From positions 248,001-312,000 of the forward strand of contig NZ_JMIH01000014.1 of NCBI RefSeq assembly GCF_000714815.1: DNA of 64,000 nt. The letters are read 5' to 3'. The notes under the pieces were generated by a model. That model was not told the DNA's origin and searched no databases. It saw nothing but the letters and a program-made list of their open reading frames with translations. The position numbers and the translations under genes were made by a program. Numbering within the stretch: the stretch's first letter is position 1; the number at the start of each line of letters is the position of its first letter. The stretch is from Anditalea andensis (GTDB lineage Bacteria > Bacteroidota > Bacteroidia > Cytophagales > Cyclobacteriaceae). Shown one piece after another: positions 1 to 9,011 of this stretch.

Positions 1-816
1 CACCTACAGGGTGATTATCAGTCTATTTTCAAAGGTGCCGGTCTGGAATTTGATGACCTTAGGCCCTACCAATACGGTGATGACGTCAGAACGATAGAGT
101 GGAAAGTATCTGCAAAAGGCCATGGTACATTTGTTAAAACTTTTAAAGAAGAGAAAGATCAGTCAGTGTATTTCCTTTTGGACATAAGCGGATCCCAAAA
201 TATAGGAGATAAAAAAAGAAAAAAATTAGATGTCGGTAAGGAAATAGCCGGTGTGCTTACGCTGGCTGCTTTGTTTGAAGGAAGCCAGGTGGGACTGATT
301 TCATTTACAGATCAAAAAGAAAAAGTAATCCTGCCAGGCAAAGGCCAAAGACAGGGAGTGAAGATCATCCGTGGTATATTCAAGCATGAAAACAAGTCGC
401 TCAAGACAAATCTTAACGACATGTTTATCTTTGCACTGAACCTGATAAAAAAAAGAAGTATAATCATTGTGATATCGGATTTTATAGATGACGATTATGA
501 GCGCCCTTTTAGGGCCATGGCAGAAAAACATGATGTGGTGGCCATACAGATAACCGATCCCAGAGAATCTAAACTCCCCTCTCTAGGCATCATCCCCATA
601 TATGATAAGGAAGAAGATAAAATCACTTGGGTAAATACCGCTTTTAGGTCTTTTTCAAAAAAAATATCCTCTACATTCATTTCAGAGCGATCTGCTTTTG
701 AGGAACTGTGTAAAAAAAGTCAGATAAATTACCTTTCTATCAATACCAAGGAGGACATCGTCTTACCCTTAATAGAAATATTTAAAACCCGAAATAAAAC
801 CATGAAACGTGGGTAA
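1..816 (+). CDS. DUF58 domain protein, 5' end outside the window
   Basis: The reading frame is open from the first base, so the gene begins upstream; 271 codons are visible. The first 30 residues carry the DUF58 signature (G-D-Y-Q-S then D-D-L-R-P-Y-Q-Y-G-D-D-V-R and I-E-W). A von Willebrand A-like segment follows with a MIDAS-type D-I-S-G-S. Proteins of this family sit in MoxR/Bat operons of Bacteroidota next to a MoxR AAA ATPase; their biochemical role is unsettled. The next gene starts at a GTG 8 bases inside this one, so the two are translationally coupled. The GTG at 166 is internal and is not the start. Confidence 0.93.
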   Translation, partial: HLQGDYQSIFKGAGLEFDDLRPYQYGDDVRTIEWKVSAKGHGTFVKTFKEEKDQSVYFLLDISGSQNIGDKKRKKLDVGKEIAGVLTLAALFEGSQVGLISFTDQKEKVILPGKGQRQGVKIIRGIFKHENKSLKTNLNDMFIFALNLIKKRSIIIVISDFIDDDYERPFRAMAEKHDVVAIQITDPRESKLPSLGIIPIYDKEEDKITWVNTAFRSFSKKISSTFISERSAFEELCKKSQINYLSINTKEDIVLPLIEIFKTRNKTMKRG

Positions 817-1705
817 ATCAAAGGCTTTCTTTATCACCTTATTTCTGCTGATCCACCTATCTGTCTTTGGACAAGAGCTTAAAGTGGAAGGTTATTTTCT
901 CCAGGATTCTGCCCGGCTTGGTGAAAGGGTATCCTATGTTTTAAAAGCTACCTATCCTCCTGAAAAACAGGTCATATTTCCTGATTCCACCTATAATTAT
1001 GGTGAAATGGAATATCTGGGTAAAAAAACATATATATCTTATACCCAGGATAGTCTTACCCAGGACAGCGTTATCTATTATCTTTCCAATTTTTCACTTG
1101 ACCCGATAAGGAATTTTGCTTTACCGGCATATGAAGTACTCAGGTACGATAGTTTGGTATACTTTGCTGAGGAGGATGAACTGTTTTTAAAACTTACCAT
1201 AGATGAGATTCCTGACCAGCCTATATTTCGGGACAATGATCACTACCAGAACATAAGAGGGGAATTCAATTATATTTATTTCACCATAGCACTGGTGGCT
1301 TTACTGGTCATATTGATTCTGACTTACATCATATTTGGAAAAAATATCAGGCAACAGTACCTGATCTGGATAGAAAAAAGAAGATTGGGAAGATTTAACA
1401 AAAGATGGGACAAAGCCAGCCGTGCATTTATACAAAAGCCCGAACCTGATAGAGCTGATGAACTGTTGGGACTATGGAAACATTATTTAGAGCTGGTATC
1501 AGACAAGCCATATAGGGAGTGGACGGCCAGTGAAATCGCTTTGGATCTCCCCAGAGAAGGTATTTTGGAAGACCTACGCGGTATAGAACTGATCATCTAT
1601 GCAGGTCGGCAAGCAGAAGACTTACCACAGATCTGCCAAAACCTGAAGGCCGACTGCTTAATCATGTATAATAAAAAAATAGCACGCATCCATGAACGTA
1701 AATAA
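809..1705 (+). CDS. Bat-operon membrane protein of unknown function
   Basis: 298 residues, GTG start overlapping the DUF58 gene by 8 bases. The N-terminus is a signal peptide (hydrophobic to about residue 20, then G-Q-E). An extracytoplasmic domain of about 120 residues follows, then one transmembrane helix near residues 155-177 (I-Y-F-T-I-A-L-V-A-L-L-V) and a basic cytoplasmic tail. This layout fits the BatD/DUF4381-like proteins usually found between DUF58 and VWA genes. The family name is inferred from position and topology, not from a motif. It overlaps batA by 14 bases. Confidence 0.75.
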   Translation: MGKSKAFFITLFLLIHLSVFGQELKVEGYFLQDSARLGERVSYVLKATYPPEKQVIFPDSTYNYGEMEYLGKKTYISYTQDSLTQDSVIYYLSNFSLDPIRNFALPAYEVLRYDSLVYFAEEDELFLKLTIDEIPDQPIFRDNDHYQNIRGEFNYIYFTIALVALLVILILTYIIFGKNIRQQYLIWIEKRRLGRFNKRWDKASRAFIQKPEPDRADELLGLWKHYLELVSDKPYREWTASEIALDLPREGILEDLRGIELIIYAGRQAEDLPQICQNLKADCLIMYNKKIARIHERK

Positions 1706-2738
1706 CATAGGCGATCTTCTTTCATGGCAGTGGTTTTTACCGGAAACCTTCCGTTCTTTTGAGTGGGAAAACCTCTGGGCACTTCACTTTATCTGGGTCA
1801 TCCCTGCCCTGATCCTACTCAGGAAAATGATAAAGTACTTTAAAAATTCATCACTAGAGCTGACACTCCCACGCAGTGTGGCTAAGACTAATCCCTGGAC
1901 GTATTTAAGGCTTATACCTAGCCTATTCTTTATTCTGGCCATGTGGATGATAGCTGTGGCACTAGCCCGCCCCCAGCGGACCAATGAGAGAGTGGAACAG
2001 TTCACCGAAGGGATAGACATCATGCTGGTGCTGGACATTTCCGAATCTATGGACCTTCAGGATTTCAAGCCTAATAGGCTAGAGGCTGCCAAAGAAACAG
2101 CGGTAGAGTTTATAAACGGAAGGTTTGGTGACCGTATCGGAATGGTAGTATTCTCAGGAGAAGCCTATTCACTTACCCCACTTACCACAGATTACTCCCT
2201 GTTGACTGATTTGATAGAAGATATATCATTTGATATGATTCAGGCTAAAGGCACCGCTATAGGAAGTGCACTGGCTGCAGGCACTAACAGGATGAGAGAA
2301 TCAGAAGCGGCCTCTAAAGTTATGGTACTGCTGAGTGACGGAGATAACAATGCTGGGAATGTGGATCCCATATTCGCTGCACAGCTGGCCGCTGCTATGG
2401 ATATAAAAATCTATACCATAGCTGTAGGCAAAGACGGAATGGTACCCTATGGTACGGACTTTTTCGGTAGACCTCAGATGATAGAAAGCTATCTGGATGA
2501 ATCTACCTTAAGGGAAATAGCAGCTATAGGTAACGGTCAGTTTTTCAGAGCAGGGGATGATGATGCACTTGAGAGCATCTTTGAGCAAATAGATGCCTTG
2601 GAAAAGGCAGAAATCATAGAAAACCGATACAAAGAAACCCAGGATTATTATAGGGCTTATCTTTTCTGGGGACTGTTGTTCTTCTTTATCTGGATGGGGC
2701 TGAAAAGTACTTTCCTTAATAACTTTTTGTTGGATTAA
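1692..2738 (+). CDS. batA: BatA-like VWA-domain membrane protein
   Basis: 348 residues. Two transmembrane helices lie at about residues 28-48 and 73-93, then a von Willebrand A domain with a complete MIDAS motif (D-I-S-E-S from about residue 115, a T-T-D, and L-S-D-G-D), and a C-terminal helix near residues 317-338. BatA proteins of Bacteroidota are anchored in the inner membrane with the VWA domain outside, and belong to the moxR-bat operon linked to stress or aerotolerance. It overlaps the preceding gene by 14 bases. batB, batC, batD and batE, usually next, are absent: the following gene is an unrelated AT-rich lipoprotein gene. Confidence 0.9.
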   Translation: MNVNNIGDLLSWQWFLPETFRSFEWENLWALHFIWVIPALILLRKMIKYFKNSSLELTLPRSVAKTNPWTYLRLIPSLFFILAMWMIAVALARPQRTNERVEQFTEGIDIMLVLDISESMDLQDFKPNRLEAAKETAVEFINGRFGDRIGMVVFSGEAYSLTPLTTDYSLLTDLIEDISFDMIQAKGTAIGSALAAGTNRMRESEAASKVMVLLSDGDNNAGNVDPIFAAQLAAAMDIKIYTIAVGKDGMVPYGTDFFGRPQMIESYLDESTLREIAAIGNGQFFRAGDDDALESIFEQIDALEKAEIIENRYKETQDYYRAYLFWGLLFFFIWMGLKSTFLNNFLLD

Positions 2739-2932
2739 GGGAAATTTCATCAGGTGAAGGCTTATTTAGTAAGGCAGTTATTACATGGAAATATCCATTC
2801 CTACATTAATGTTGATACTAATGTTCTTTTAATATTGGTTGTTATTTTGGTAAATAATACTCTAAAAAGAGAAAAATTTACTTTTTTGTAATTTATTAAA
2901 TAATCTTTTTATAAATTCATGATCAAATCAAA

Positions 2933-2966
2933 GTGTTGCTCAAGAGAAATTGTCTCTTAGCAACAC
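2933..2966. terminator. Strong hairpin between batA and the lipoprotein gene
   Basis: Inverted repeat: G-T-G-T-T-G-C-T (2933-2940) and A-A-G-A-G-A (2942-2947) pair with T-C-T-C-T-T (2953-2958) and A-G-C-A-A-C-A-C (2959-2966), with one bulged C and a 5-nt loop. Neither side has a clear T-tract, so it may be a weak terminator of the bat transcript or a structure in the leader of the gene starting at 3022. Confidence 0.5.
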
Positions 2967-3021
2967 AAAAATCTAAAGCCTCTTTACTTTAAATTGATTG
3001 TTTTTTAGACCTGATTTTATT

Positions 3022-4242
3022 ATGAAAAATCCAATAATATTCATTTCACTTTTCAATCTACTTTTTTTTTCCTGTATCAATAATGAGGAAGATATAGAGT
3101 CTATTATAGAAGAGGAAATAATATGGGTTCAGCATCCTTTTTATCAGCATGACTTGAAAGCAATGCGGGGTATCTTCCAACTGGATAATTATATTTTGAC
3201 ACAACATGACTTTGGGTATGGGGTAAGAATATATGAACAGGGAAATGAACAATTAAGTAATTTTTTTGTAAATCTATTAGTTTCTCAGGTTCCTGGAAGG
3301 AAGCATATGCACATAGACTTGTCTTTTCCGGTCAATGAAAAATACTTCCCTGTGTGTTTTGTCGAAATACCAAAAAGTATTTTTGTGTATTCCCTCAGAT
3401 CTCCCATGCAGATTAATACAGCTATAAGTGGATTGGAAATTAAAGGTGAAGACATAGATCCTGATTTTAGAGATTTTTATATTATAGGTTCATTTAGAGG
3501 AAATATGATTGAACTAAAAGATGACTTTCTCTTCGTAGCATACAATGTAAAAGCTGAAACAAACCCTCACCCTCTCAAATTTGCTATTATTGAATTGAAA
3601 CAGGATCTTTCAGGATTTGGAGTGGGTACCGAATTGGTTTCTATTAAAACTATAAATTCACCGCAAAAGGAGGATTTATTCGGAAATCTCTTTTCATCTG
3701 TTCTACCTGTAAATGATGGATTTGTAATCTCTACCTCTTTTAAATTATTTAAATTTTACTTTGACGGAACTGTTAAAGTATTTGAAAGAAATAATATTGA
3801 TAAAAATGATCATGAAAGATATACCGAAAGTATTCTTATCAAAGATCCGAAAACCAATGTTATACTTTGTCTTGATATTAGCAATATGCTAGATTCATAC
3901 TATTCTATGGATGATGGGGAAACCTGGGATTTATTAAAAGATTTTCATTCCAGTAATGATTTTAGTACATTAGATATGATCAGGTACATTCACCATAATG
4001 ATGAATTATATGGGATTTATAATTCCCAGCTATTTAAAATTTCAATCACACCCAATCACTTTGCAATAAATGAGTTGGATAACACAGGTTTAGAAGGCCA
4101 TAAAATCACTGGTATAAGCCATTATCAAAAAGATAGTTTAGTGATGGTCTCTTCCCGTTCAGGAGCATTTTATAAACCCGCTAATGAATTGGATAAACCT
4201 AAAATCAATGCTGCTATGAATACAATTTTCGGCGGATTATAA
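3022..4242 (+). CDS. Putative lipoprotein with one Asp-box (propeller-like), unknown function
   Basis: 406 residues from the ATG at 3022. An upstream in-frame TTG at 2998 would only add eight residues before the signal peptide. The N-terminus (M-K-N-P-I-I-F-I-S-L-F then L-L-F-F-S-C) is a lipoprotein signal with the lipidated Cys near residue 18. One clear Asp-box, S-M-D-D-G-E-T-W, lies at about residue 294; such boxes occur in BNR/sialidase-type beta-propellers, so a propeller is a reasonable guess. No catalytic motif is seen. The gene is visibly more AT-rich than its neighbours (about one third GC in many lines), which hints at transfer. Confidence 0.7.
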   Translation: MKNPIIFISLFNLLFFSCINNEEDIESIIEEEIIWVQHPFYQHDLKAMRGIFQLDNYILTQHDFGYGVRIYEQGNEQLSNFFVNLLVSQVPGRKHMHIDLSFPVNEKYFPVCFVEIPKSIFVYSLRSPMQINTAISGLEIKGEDIDPDFRDFYIIGSFRGNMIELKDDFLFVAYNVKAETNPHPLKFAIIELKQDLSGFGVGTELVSIKTINSPQKEDLFGNLFSSVLPVNDGFVISTSFKLFKFYFDGTVKVFERNNIDKNDHERYTESILIKDPKTNVILCLDISNMLDSYYSMDDGETWDLLKDFHSSNDFSTLDMIRYIHHNDELYGIYNSQLFKISITPNHFAINELDNTGLEGHKITGISHYQKDSLVMVSSRSGAFYKPANELDKPKINAAMNTIFGGL

Positions 4243-4380
4243 TTTTTATAATAAAGATATAAATGAATGCTTTTATCAGGGAGTAAGTTTTAACACTTAA
4301 AATTTCGCATCCATTATATAATATTTAAAAAACAAACTACCATTAACAGGAGTCTTACTTTTGAACAATTCCTTCTGAGC

Positions 4381-5001
4381 TTACTGACTCTCCAATGCAA
4401 ACTTTAAAAGCCTGATCCCAAATCCGATCAGTACTATAGCCACTCCTCTATTCAAATACATCATCAGCCTGGCAGTGATATACCTTTTTATTTTATGGGC
4501 ACCATATGCTTTTGCCACGTCTATACAGAATACGGTAATTAATACCCCAAAGTAATAACCCCAAATATCTAAAGTGGTAAAATCATCCCTTAGCTGTACA
4601 AGCCCGGCGATAGACCCCCAAAACAACAAAACAAAAGGATTGATACCATTGAGGGAAAAACCTTTTAAAAACCCGAATCTTTTTTTGGGCTCATTAATAG
4701 CTATACCACCCGAATTGGGTCTTTCCATACCTTTTTTAAAGAACGAAACTATACCAAACCCAATCAAAAATGCCCCTCCAAGGTACCCTAACCATATTTC
4801 TATTTCTGGAGTTTTGGATAATGCAGAAACTCCAAAATAGGAAATAAACACATATACGGCATCGCTAAGGATTACTCCTGCAGCCATAGCCACAGCATAT
4901 TTAAATCCCTTAGCTATGCTATTTTGGATCAATGCAAAAAAAACAGGGCCTATTATCAGTGATAACAGCAGCCCCATCCCAATACCTTCTAAAATGTTCA
5001 T
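4381..5001 (-). CDS. LysE/RhtB-family translocator
   Basis: 206 residues, about six transmembrane helices. The first helix contains the family pattern G-M-G-L-L-L-S-L-I-I-G-P-V-F-F. LysE/RhtB proteins export amino acids or related small solutes across the inner membrane; the substrate cannot be told from sequence. Its start overlaps the stop of the GH3 gene by four bases (ATGA, 4998-5001), so the two are co-transcribed and translationally coupled. Confidence 0.88.
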   Translation of the reverse strand: MNILEGIGMGLLLSLIIGPVFFALIQNSIAKGFKYAVAMAAGVILSDAVYVFISYFGVSALSKTPEIEIWLGYLGGAFLIGFGIVSFFKKGMERPNSGGIAINEPKKRFGFLKGFSLNGINPFVLLFWGSIAGLVQLRDDFTTLDIWGYYFGVLITVFCIDVAKAYGAHKIKRYITARLMMYLNRGVAIVLIGFGIRLLKFALESQ

Positions 5002-6542
5002 TTATTATTCTCTTGTACGTAAGCGAGCCATTCCTCGGCTTTATTCCCTTTCAGTACCCGGGGAAATTTATTTTGTCCCCCTTCTTTGCCCATAGATCTC
5101 ATCCATTCATAAAAAATGGCCTGTGGCAAAATTTTCACTTTAATTTCTTTTAACGCATGCTGCCTCTCCACTATATAATCATCATTAAGAGATTTAAGTT
5201 TTTCGTCCAGTAACGCTCTTATCTGGGCAGCATCTACCTTGTCATCTGTTCCTATGTACCAGTGGTGGCCAAACAGTGTACCATGAGGCCTGCCCAGTAC
5301 GGTAAATTCCCTGATATCTATATTCAGTTCATTGCTTACCAGCTCTATGGCTTTGTTCATATTATCCACAGACAGGTGCTCTCCGCATAAGCTGAGAAAA
5401 TGCTTGGTCCGTCCTGTTATCACTATTTCACTTTGGGCAAGGGAGACAAATTTGATTACATCGCCTATAAGATATCTCCATGCACCCGCACAGGTACTGA
5501 TAAGGATAGCATATTCCACTCCTTCTTCTACCTGATCGATGGAAAGCGTTTCAGCTCCCTGCTTTATTTCACCATCCTCATCAAAATTCTCCTTAGTGAA
5601 TCGAATAAATTCATAAAAGATCCCATTATTCAATACCAGTCTCATTGACTTTCTGTTTGGGAAAGCTTGAAAAGCCAAAAACCCCTCACTTGCTAGATAA
5701 GTTTCCATGTATATCAGAGGCCTTGACAGCAGTTTTTCAAACCCTTTTTTATAAGGCTCGAAATTCACTCCACCATGTACAAAAATTGTAAGGTTGGGCC
5801 ATAGGTCATGAATGGTATTTAGCTGATACCTTTCTATTATTTTTTCAAGAAGGATCTGAAGCCAAGCGGGCACTCCTACTATGATGCCTATATCCCATTT
5901 CGGAGCATTTTCTACAATTTTTTCCAGCTTCTCACCCCAGTTTTTATTCTTGGCTATTTCCAATCCAGGCTTATAAAACCGCTGAAACCAGATAGGAAGC
6001 CTACCAGTGGTGATCCCACTGAGATCACCTGCGAAATAAGTCCCATTAAACTCCAAATCAGTACTTCCACCCAGCATCAGAATCCCAGTGGTAAAGAGTC
6101 GGTCCGGTAGGTCATATTTAGATAGCGCCAGTATTTGCCTTACACCTGTCTTTCGGATGGCATTCACCATTTCCCTGGATATAGGGATGTATTTAGAGGT
6201 ACTGCCGGAGGTACCTGAGCTAAGCGCAAAATGCTTTATAGCTCCCGGCCAAGTAATATTTTGATCCCCCTCTTTAAGTCTGTACCACCACTCTTCGTAA
6301 ATTTTATCATAGTTATAAGCAGGTACATTTGCTTTGTATACATCATAGAAAGTATTTCCCTTTTTGATAAATTCATGTAATATTTCCTTGAATTTATATT
6401 TATGGCCAAACTCCGTCTTGGATGCAGCGATCAGGAGCTTTTTAAGCTCCAGTTTCTGGAGTTCTATAGGGGAACTGTATTCCTGTTCGAGAGATTCCCT
6501 CAATCTAATTCCTCGTTTTAATAATGTACCTAATATCGCCAT
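4998..6542 (-). CDS. GH3-family acyl-adenylate-forming protein
   Basis: 514 residues from the ATG at 6542; a TTG at 6566 in the same frame adds only eight residues. The ATP-binding P-loop of the GH3/acyl-adenylase superfamily is clear (S-S-G-T-S-G-S-T-S-K-Y-I-P), as are G-V-P-A-W near residue 230 and G-R-T-K-H in the C-terminal part. Plant GH3 enzymes adenylate carboxylic acids and conjugate them to amino acids. Bacterial members are common in Bacteroidota but their substrate is unknown. It is coupled to a LysE-type exporter, which might export a conjugate; that is inference. Confidence 0.9.
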   Translation of the reverse strand: MAILGTLLKRGIRLRESLEQEYSSPIELQKLELKKLLIAASKTEFGHKYKFKEILHEFIKKGNTFYDVYKANVPAYNYDKIYEEWWYRLKEGDQNITWPGAIKHFALSSGTSGSTSKYIPISREMVNAIRKTGVRQILALSKYDLPDRLFTTGILMLGGSTDLEFNGTYFAGDLSGITTGRLPIWFQRFYKPGLEIAKNKNWGEKLEKIVENAPKWDIGIIVGVPAWLQILLEKIIERYQLNTIHDLWPNLTIFVHGGVNFEPYKKGFEKLLSRPLIYMETYLASEGFLAFQAFPNRKSMRLVLNNGIFYEFIRFTKENFDEDGEIKQGAETLSIDQVEEGVEYAILISTCAGAWRYLIGDVIKFVSLAQSEIVITGRTKHFLSLCGEHLSVDNMNKAIELVSNELNIDIREFTVLGRPHGTLFGHHWYIGTDDKVDAAQIRALLDEKLKSLNDDYIVERQHALKEIKVKILPQAIFYEWMRSMGKEGGQNKFPRVLKGNKAEEWLAYVQENNK

Positions 6543-6584
6543 TGCTTTATTTTTCCTGAATATCAAACAAATTGGAGGCTTTCG

Positions 6585-6616
6585 ATTGCCGAACCCCGTC
6601 CTAAACAGTATCTTTG
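6585..6616 (+). promoter_or_regulatory. Bacteroidota-type promoter of the yggS operon
   Basis: A perfect -7 box T-A-T-C-T-T-T-G lies at 6609-6616 and an A-T-T-G -33 box at 6585-6588, separated by 20 bases. This matches the Bacteroidota consensus (TTTG, about 19-21 bases, TAnnTTTG). The yggS start follows 19 bases later. Confidence 0.7.
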
Positions 6617-6635
6617 AAAGTGTAAATTTAAAAGA

Positions 6636-7304
6636 ATGAGCATAAAAGAAAACCTTCAGCAGATAAAAAACACTTTTTTAAATCACGAGTGCAAACTGAT
6701 AGCGGTAAGCAAAACCAAACCAGTAGAGAAAATAATGGAAGCTTATCGAGCTGGGATGAGGGATTTTGGTGAAAACAAAGTTCAGGAGATGGTCGAAAAA
6801 CAGGAGCAAATGCCAAAAGATATCCACTGGCATATGATAGGTCACCTGCAGCGAAATAAAGTCAAATACATTGCTCCTTTCGTTTATCTTATCCATGGAG
6901 TGGATTCATTTAAATTATTACAAGAAATAAATAAACAGGCTAAAAAAGCAGATAGGGTGATCCCCTGTCTGCTCCAGATTCACATAGCCAAAGAAGAAAC
7001 TAAGTTTGGTTTTGATGAAAAGGAACTTACGGAACTGATAGAAGGAGAAGCGCTTAAACCTCTTAAAAATGTAAAAATAGAAGGTCTGATGGGAATGGCT
7101 ACCTATACTGAAAACGAACAGACTATACGATCAGAATTTTCAGCATTGCGTAACCTAAAAACCCTACTGAAAAATAAAGCCCTACCCGAGAATGTACAGA
7201 TGAATGAACTGTCCATGGGAATGAGCGGGGACTATCTCATCGCTCAAAAGGAAGGCAGTACCATGGTAAGGATAGGGAGTGCCATCTTTGGGAGCAGAAA
7301 TTAA
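6636..7304 (+). CDS. yggS: YggS-family PLP homeostasis protein
   Basis: 222 residues, the normal length for the family. The PLP-binding lysine lies in A-V-S-K-T-K-P near residue 25. Other family blocks are F-G-E-N-K-V-Q-E, H-M-I-G-H-L-Q-R-N-K, and the C-terminal M-G-M-S-G-D-Y. YggS/PLPBP proteins bind pyridoxal 5'-phosphate and help control its level; they have no known catalytic activity. A good promoter precedes the gene and the DUF423 gene follows after 7 bases, so it heads an operon. Confidence 0.95.
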   Translation: MSIKENLQQIKNTFLNHECKLIAVSKTKPVEKIMEAYRAGMRDFGENKVQEMVEKQEQMPKDIHWHMIGHLQRNKVKYIAPFVYLIHGVDSFKLLQEINKQAKKADRVIPCLLQIHIAKEETKFGFDEKELTELIEGEALKPLKNVKIEGLMGMATYTENEQTIRSEFSALRNLKTLLKNKALPENVQMNELSMGMSGDYLIAQKEGSTMVRIGSAIFGSRN

Positions 7305-7311
7305 CATCATT

Positions 7312-7686
7312 ATGAACAAAATTATTCAGGCCGGAGCCTTATTCGGGGTTTTGGCAGTAGGTATAGGAGCATTTGGCGCGCATGGCTTGGCTGAGATATT
7401 GGAAGTACATGGCAGAACTGATACATTTGAAACAGGAGTCAAATATCATTTTTACCATGCTATCGCATTGGTACTAACAGGCCTGATAGGTCATCATCCC
7501 TATTCAAAAAAATGGCTGAAGTGGTCGAGCTTGGGCTTTATTTCTGGAATATTAATCTTTTCAGGATCACTTTATACCTTATCCCTAACCGGCGTTACCT
7601 GGTTGGGCGCAATTACCCCCCTCGGAGGAATAGCCTTTATATTGGGTTGGATTTTTCTGGCCATTGCGGTTTCATCTAAGAAATAG
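7312..7686 (+). CDS. DUF423 small membrane protein
   Basis: 124 residues from the ATG at 7312; the reading frame is open further back into yggS but the membrane protein begins here. Four transmembrane helices and the DUF423 signature G-A-F-G-A-H-G-L and Y-H-F-Y-H-A are present, as is a G-S-L-Y block. The function of this YgdD-type family is unknown. It lies 7 bases after yggS. Confidence 0.9.
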   Translation: MNKIIQAGALFGVLAVGIGAFGAHGLAEILEVHGRTDTFETGVKYHFYHAIALVLTGLIGHHPYSKKWLKWSSLGFISGILIFSGSLYTLSLTGVTWLGAITPLGGIAFILGWIFLAIAVSSKK

Positions 7687-7706
7687 ATTTGTTTTTAAAA
7701 GTAAAA

Positions 7707-9002
7707 ATGAAAAAGTACAGTGTATTAACCATCCTGCTGATCTTACTGGCCCATCTTTCATTTGGTCAGGTTACTACCAGAGATCGTATAGTAGAATTAG
7801 ATGGATTCCTCGGTAGAGGATCTTTTTTTGAAAATCACCTGACAGGTTTCAGTTTATATGATCTGGATGAGCAACAGACCGTTTATGAAAAAAACAGTCA
7901 TTTGTATTTCATTCCAGCCTCTACCACCAAACTCTTTACTTTCTATGCAGCTATTATGTCACTTGGAGATAGCACCACAGTACTGCGCTACGTCCCAAAC
8001 GGAAAAGAAATAACCTTTTGGGGGACAGGTGATCCCAGCTGGAAATATCATGCCCTCCCACAGCCAAGGCTCAAACAGTTTTTTGCGGCCTACGACAAAA
8101 TAAATTTTTCCGAAAACAACTGGAATGACCAGGCATTTGGTTTTGGCTGGCAATGGGACGATTATTATTTTTCCTATTCGGCAGAAAAATCCCCCTTCCC
8201 CATATATGGAAACCTGGCAAAAGTCATCAATGTAAACAATCGCCCCCAGATCAGTCCTTCTCTTTTTCGCAACAGCTTAAATACAAGTGAAAGAACTGTC
8301 AGGAATGTACAGCGGGAATTTCACACGAATGAATTCTTCTATAATCCACGGACCTACAACGGCATGAACACATATGTTCCTTTTCTGACTTCGCAGCAGA
8401 CTTTTGTACAGCTGGCAAGTGCAGAACTGGAAAAGATAGTAATTCCTAGCAACAGAAAATTACCCAAAGATCACCAAGTGCTAAAAGGTATACGAACAGA
8501 ATCCCTTTACAGGGAAATGCTATTGGAAAGTGATAATTTCATAGCCGAACACCTTTTACTGATGGTATCGGATGCCCTTTACCAAGAGCTCAATACGGAG
8601 AAAACCATAGATTATATTAAAAAGACCTACCTATTTGATCTACCAGACGAACCACTCTGGGTAGATGGTTCAGGACTCTCCAGGCATAACCTGATGACCC
8701 CAAGATCTATGGTCACTCTCGTAGAAAAAATCTATAGAGTAATGCCGGATGACAAATTATTTGATTACCTTCCCAAAGGGGGGGTAAGTGGTACTCTGAA
8801 AAACAATTATCACGCTCCCAAGCCTTATGTGTTTGGTAAAACAGGTACCATTACAGGGAATCATTGCCTGGTAGGTTTTATCAGAACAAAAAGCAATAAA
8901 TTATATGCCTTTTCATTTATGAACAATAATTATCCTTATAAGGCTAGCCAGGTAAGGCGTGAAATGGAGAAAGTACTGGTCTATGTACGTGATAATTTTT
9001 AG
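7707..9002 (+). CDS. dacB: D-alanyl-D-alanine carboxypeptidase/endopeptidase (PBP4, peptidase S13 family)
   Basis: 431 residues from the ATG at 7707. A signal peptide (K-K-Y then a hydrophobic stretch ending S-F-G-Q) sends it to the periplasm. All three penicillin-binding motifs are visible: S-T-T-K (Ser near residue 72), S-D-N near residue 276, and K-T-G in F-G-K-T-G-T near residue 386. PBP4-type enzymes trim pentapeptides and cleave D,D crosslinks in peptidoglycan. It is followed within 9 bases by an L,D-carboxypeptidase gene, giving a peptidoglycan-remodelling pair. Confidence 0.92.
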   Translation: MKKYSVLTILLILLAHLSFGQVTTRDRIVELDGFLGRGSFFENHLTGFSLYDLDEQQTVYEKNSHLYFIPASTTKLFTFYAAIMSLGDSTTVLRYVPNGKEITFWGTGDPSWKYHALPQPRLKQFFAAYDKINFSENNWNDQAFGFGWQWDDYYFSYSAEKSPFPIYGNLAKVINVNNRPQISPSLFRNSLNTSERTVRNVQREFHTNEFFYNPRTYNGMNTYVPFLTSQQTFVQLASAELEKIVIPSNRKLPKDHQVLKGIRTESLYREMLLESDNFIAEHLLLMVSDALYQELNTEKTIDYIKKTYLFDLPDEPLWVDGSGLSRHNLMTPRSMVTLVEKIYRVMPDDKLFDYLPKGGVSGTLKNNYHAPKPYVFGKTGTITGNHCLVGFIRTKSNKLYAFSFMNNNYPYKASQVRREMEKVLVYVRDNF

Positions 9003-9011
9003 TCTATATTT

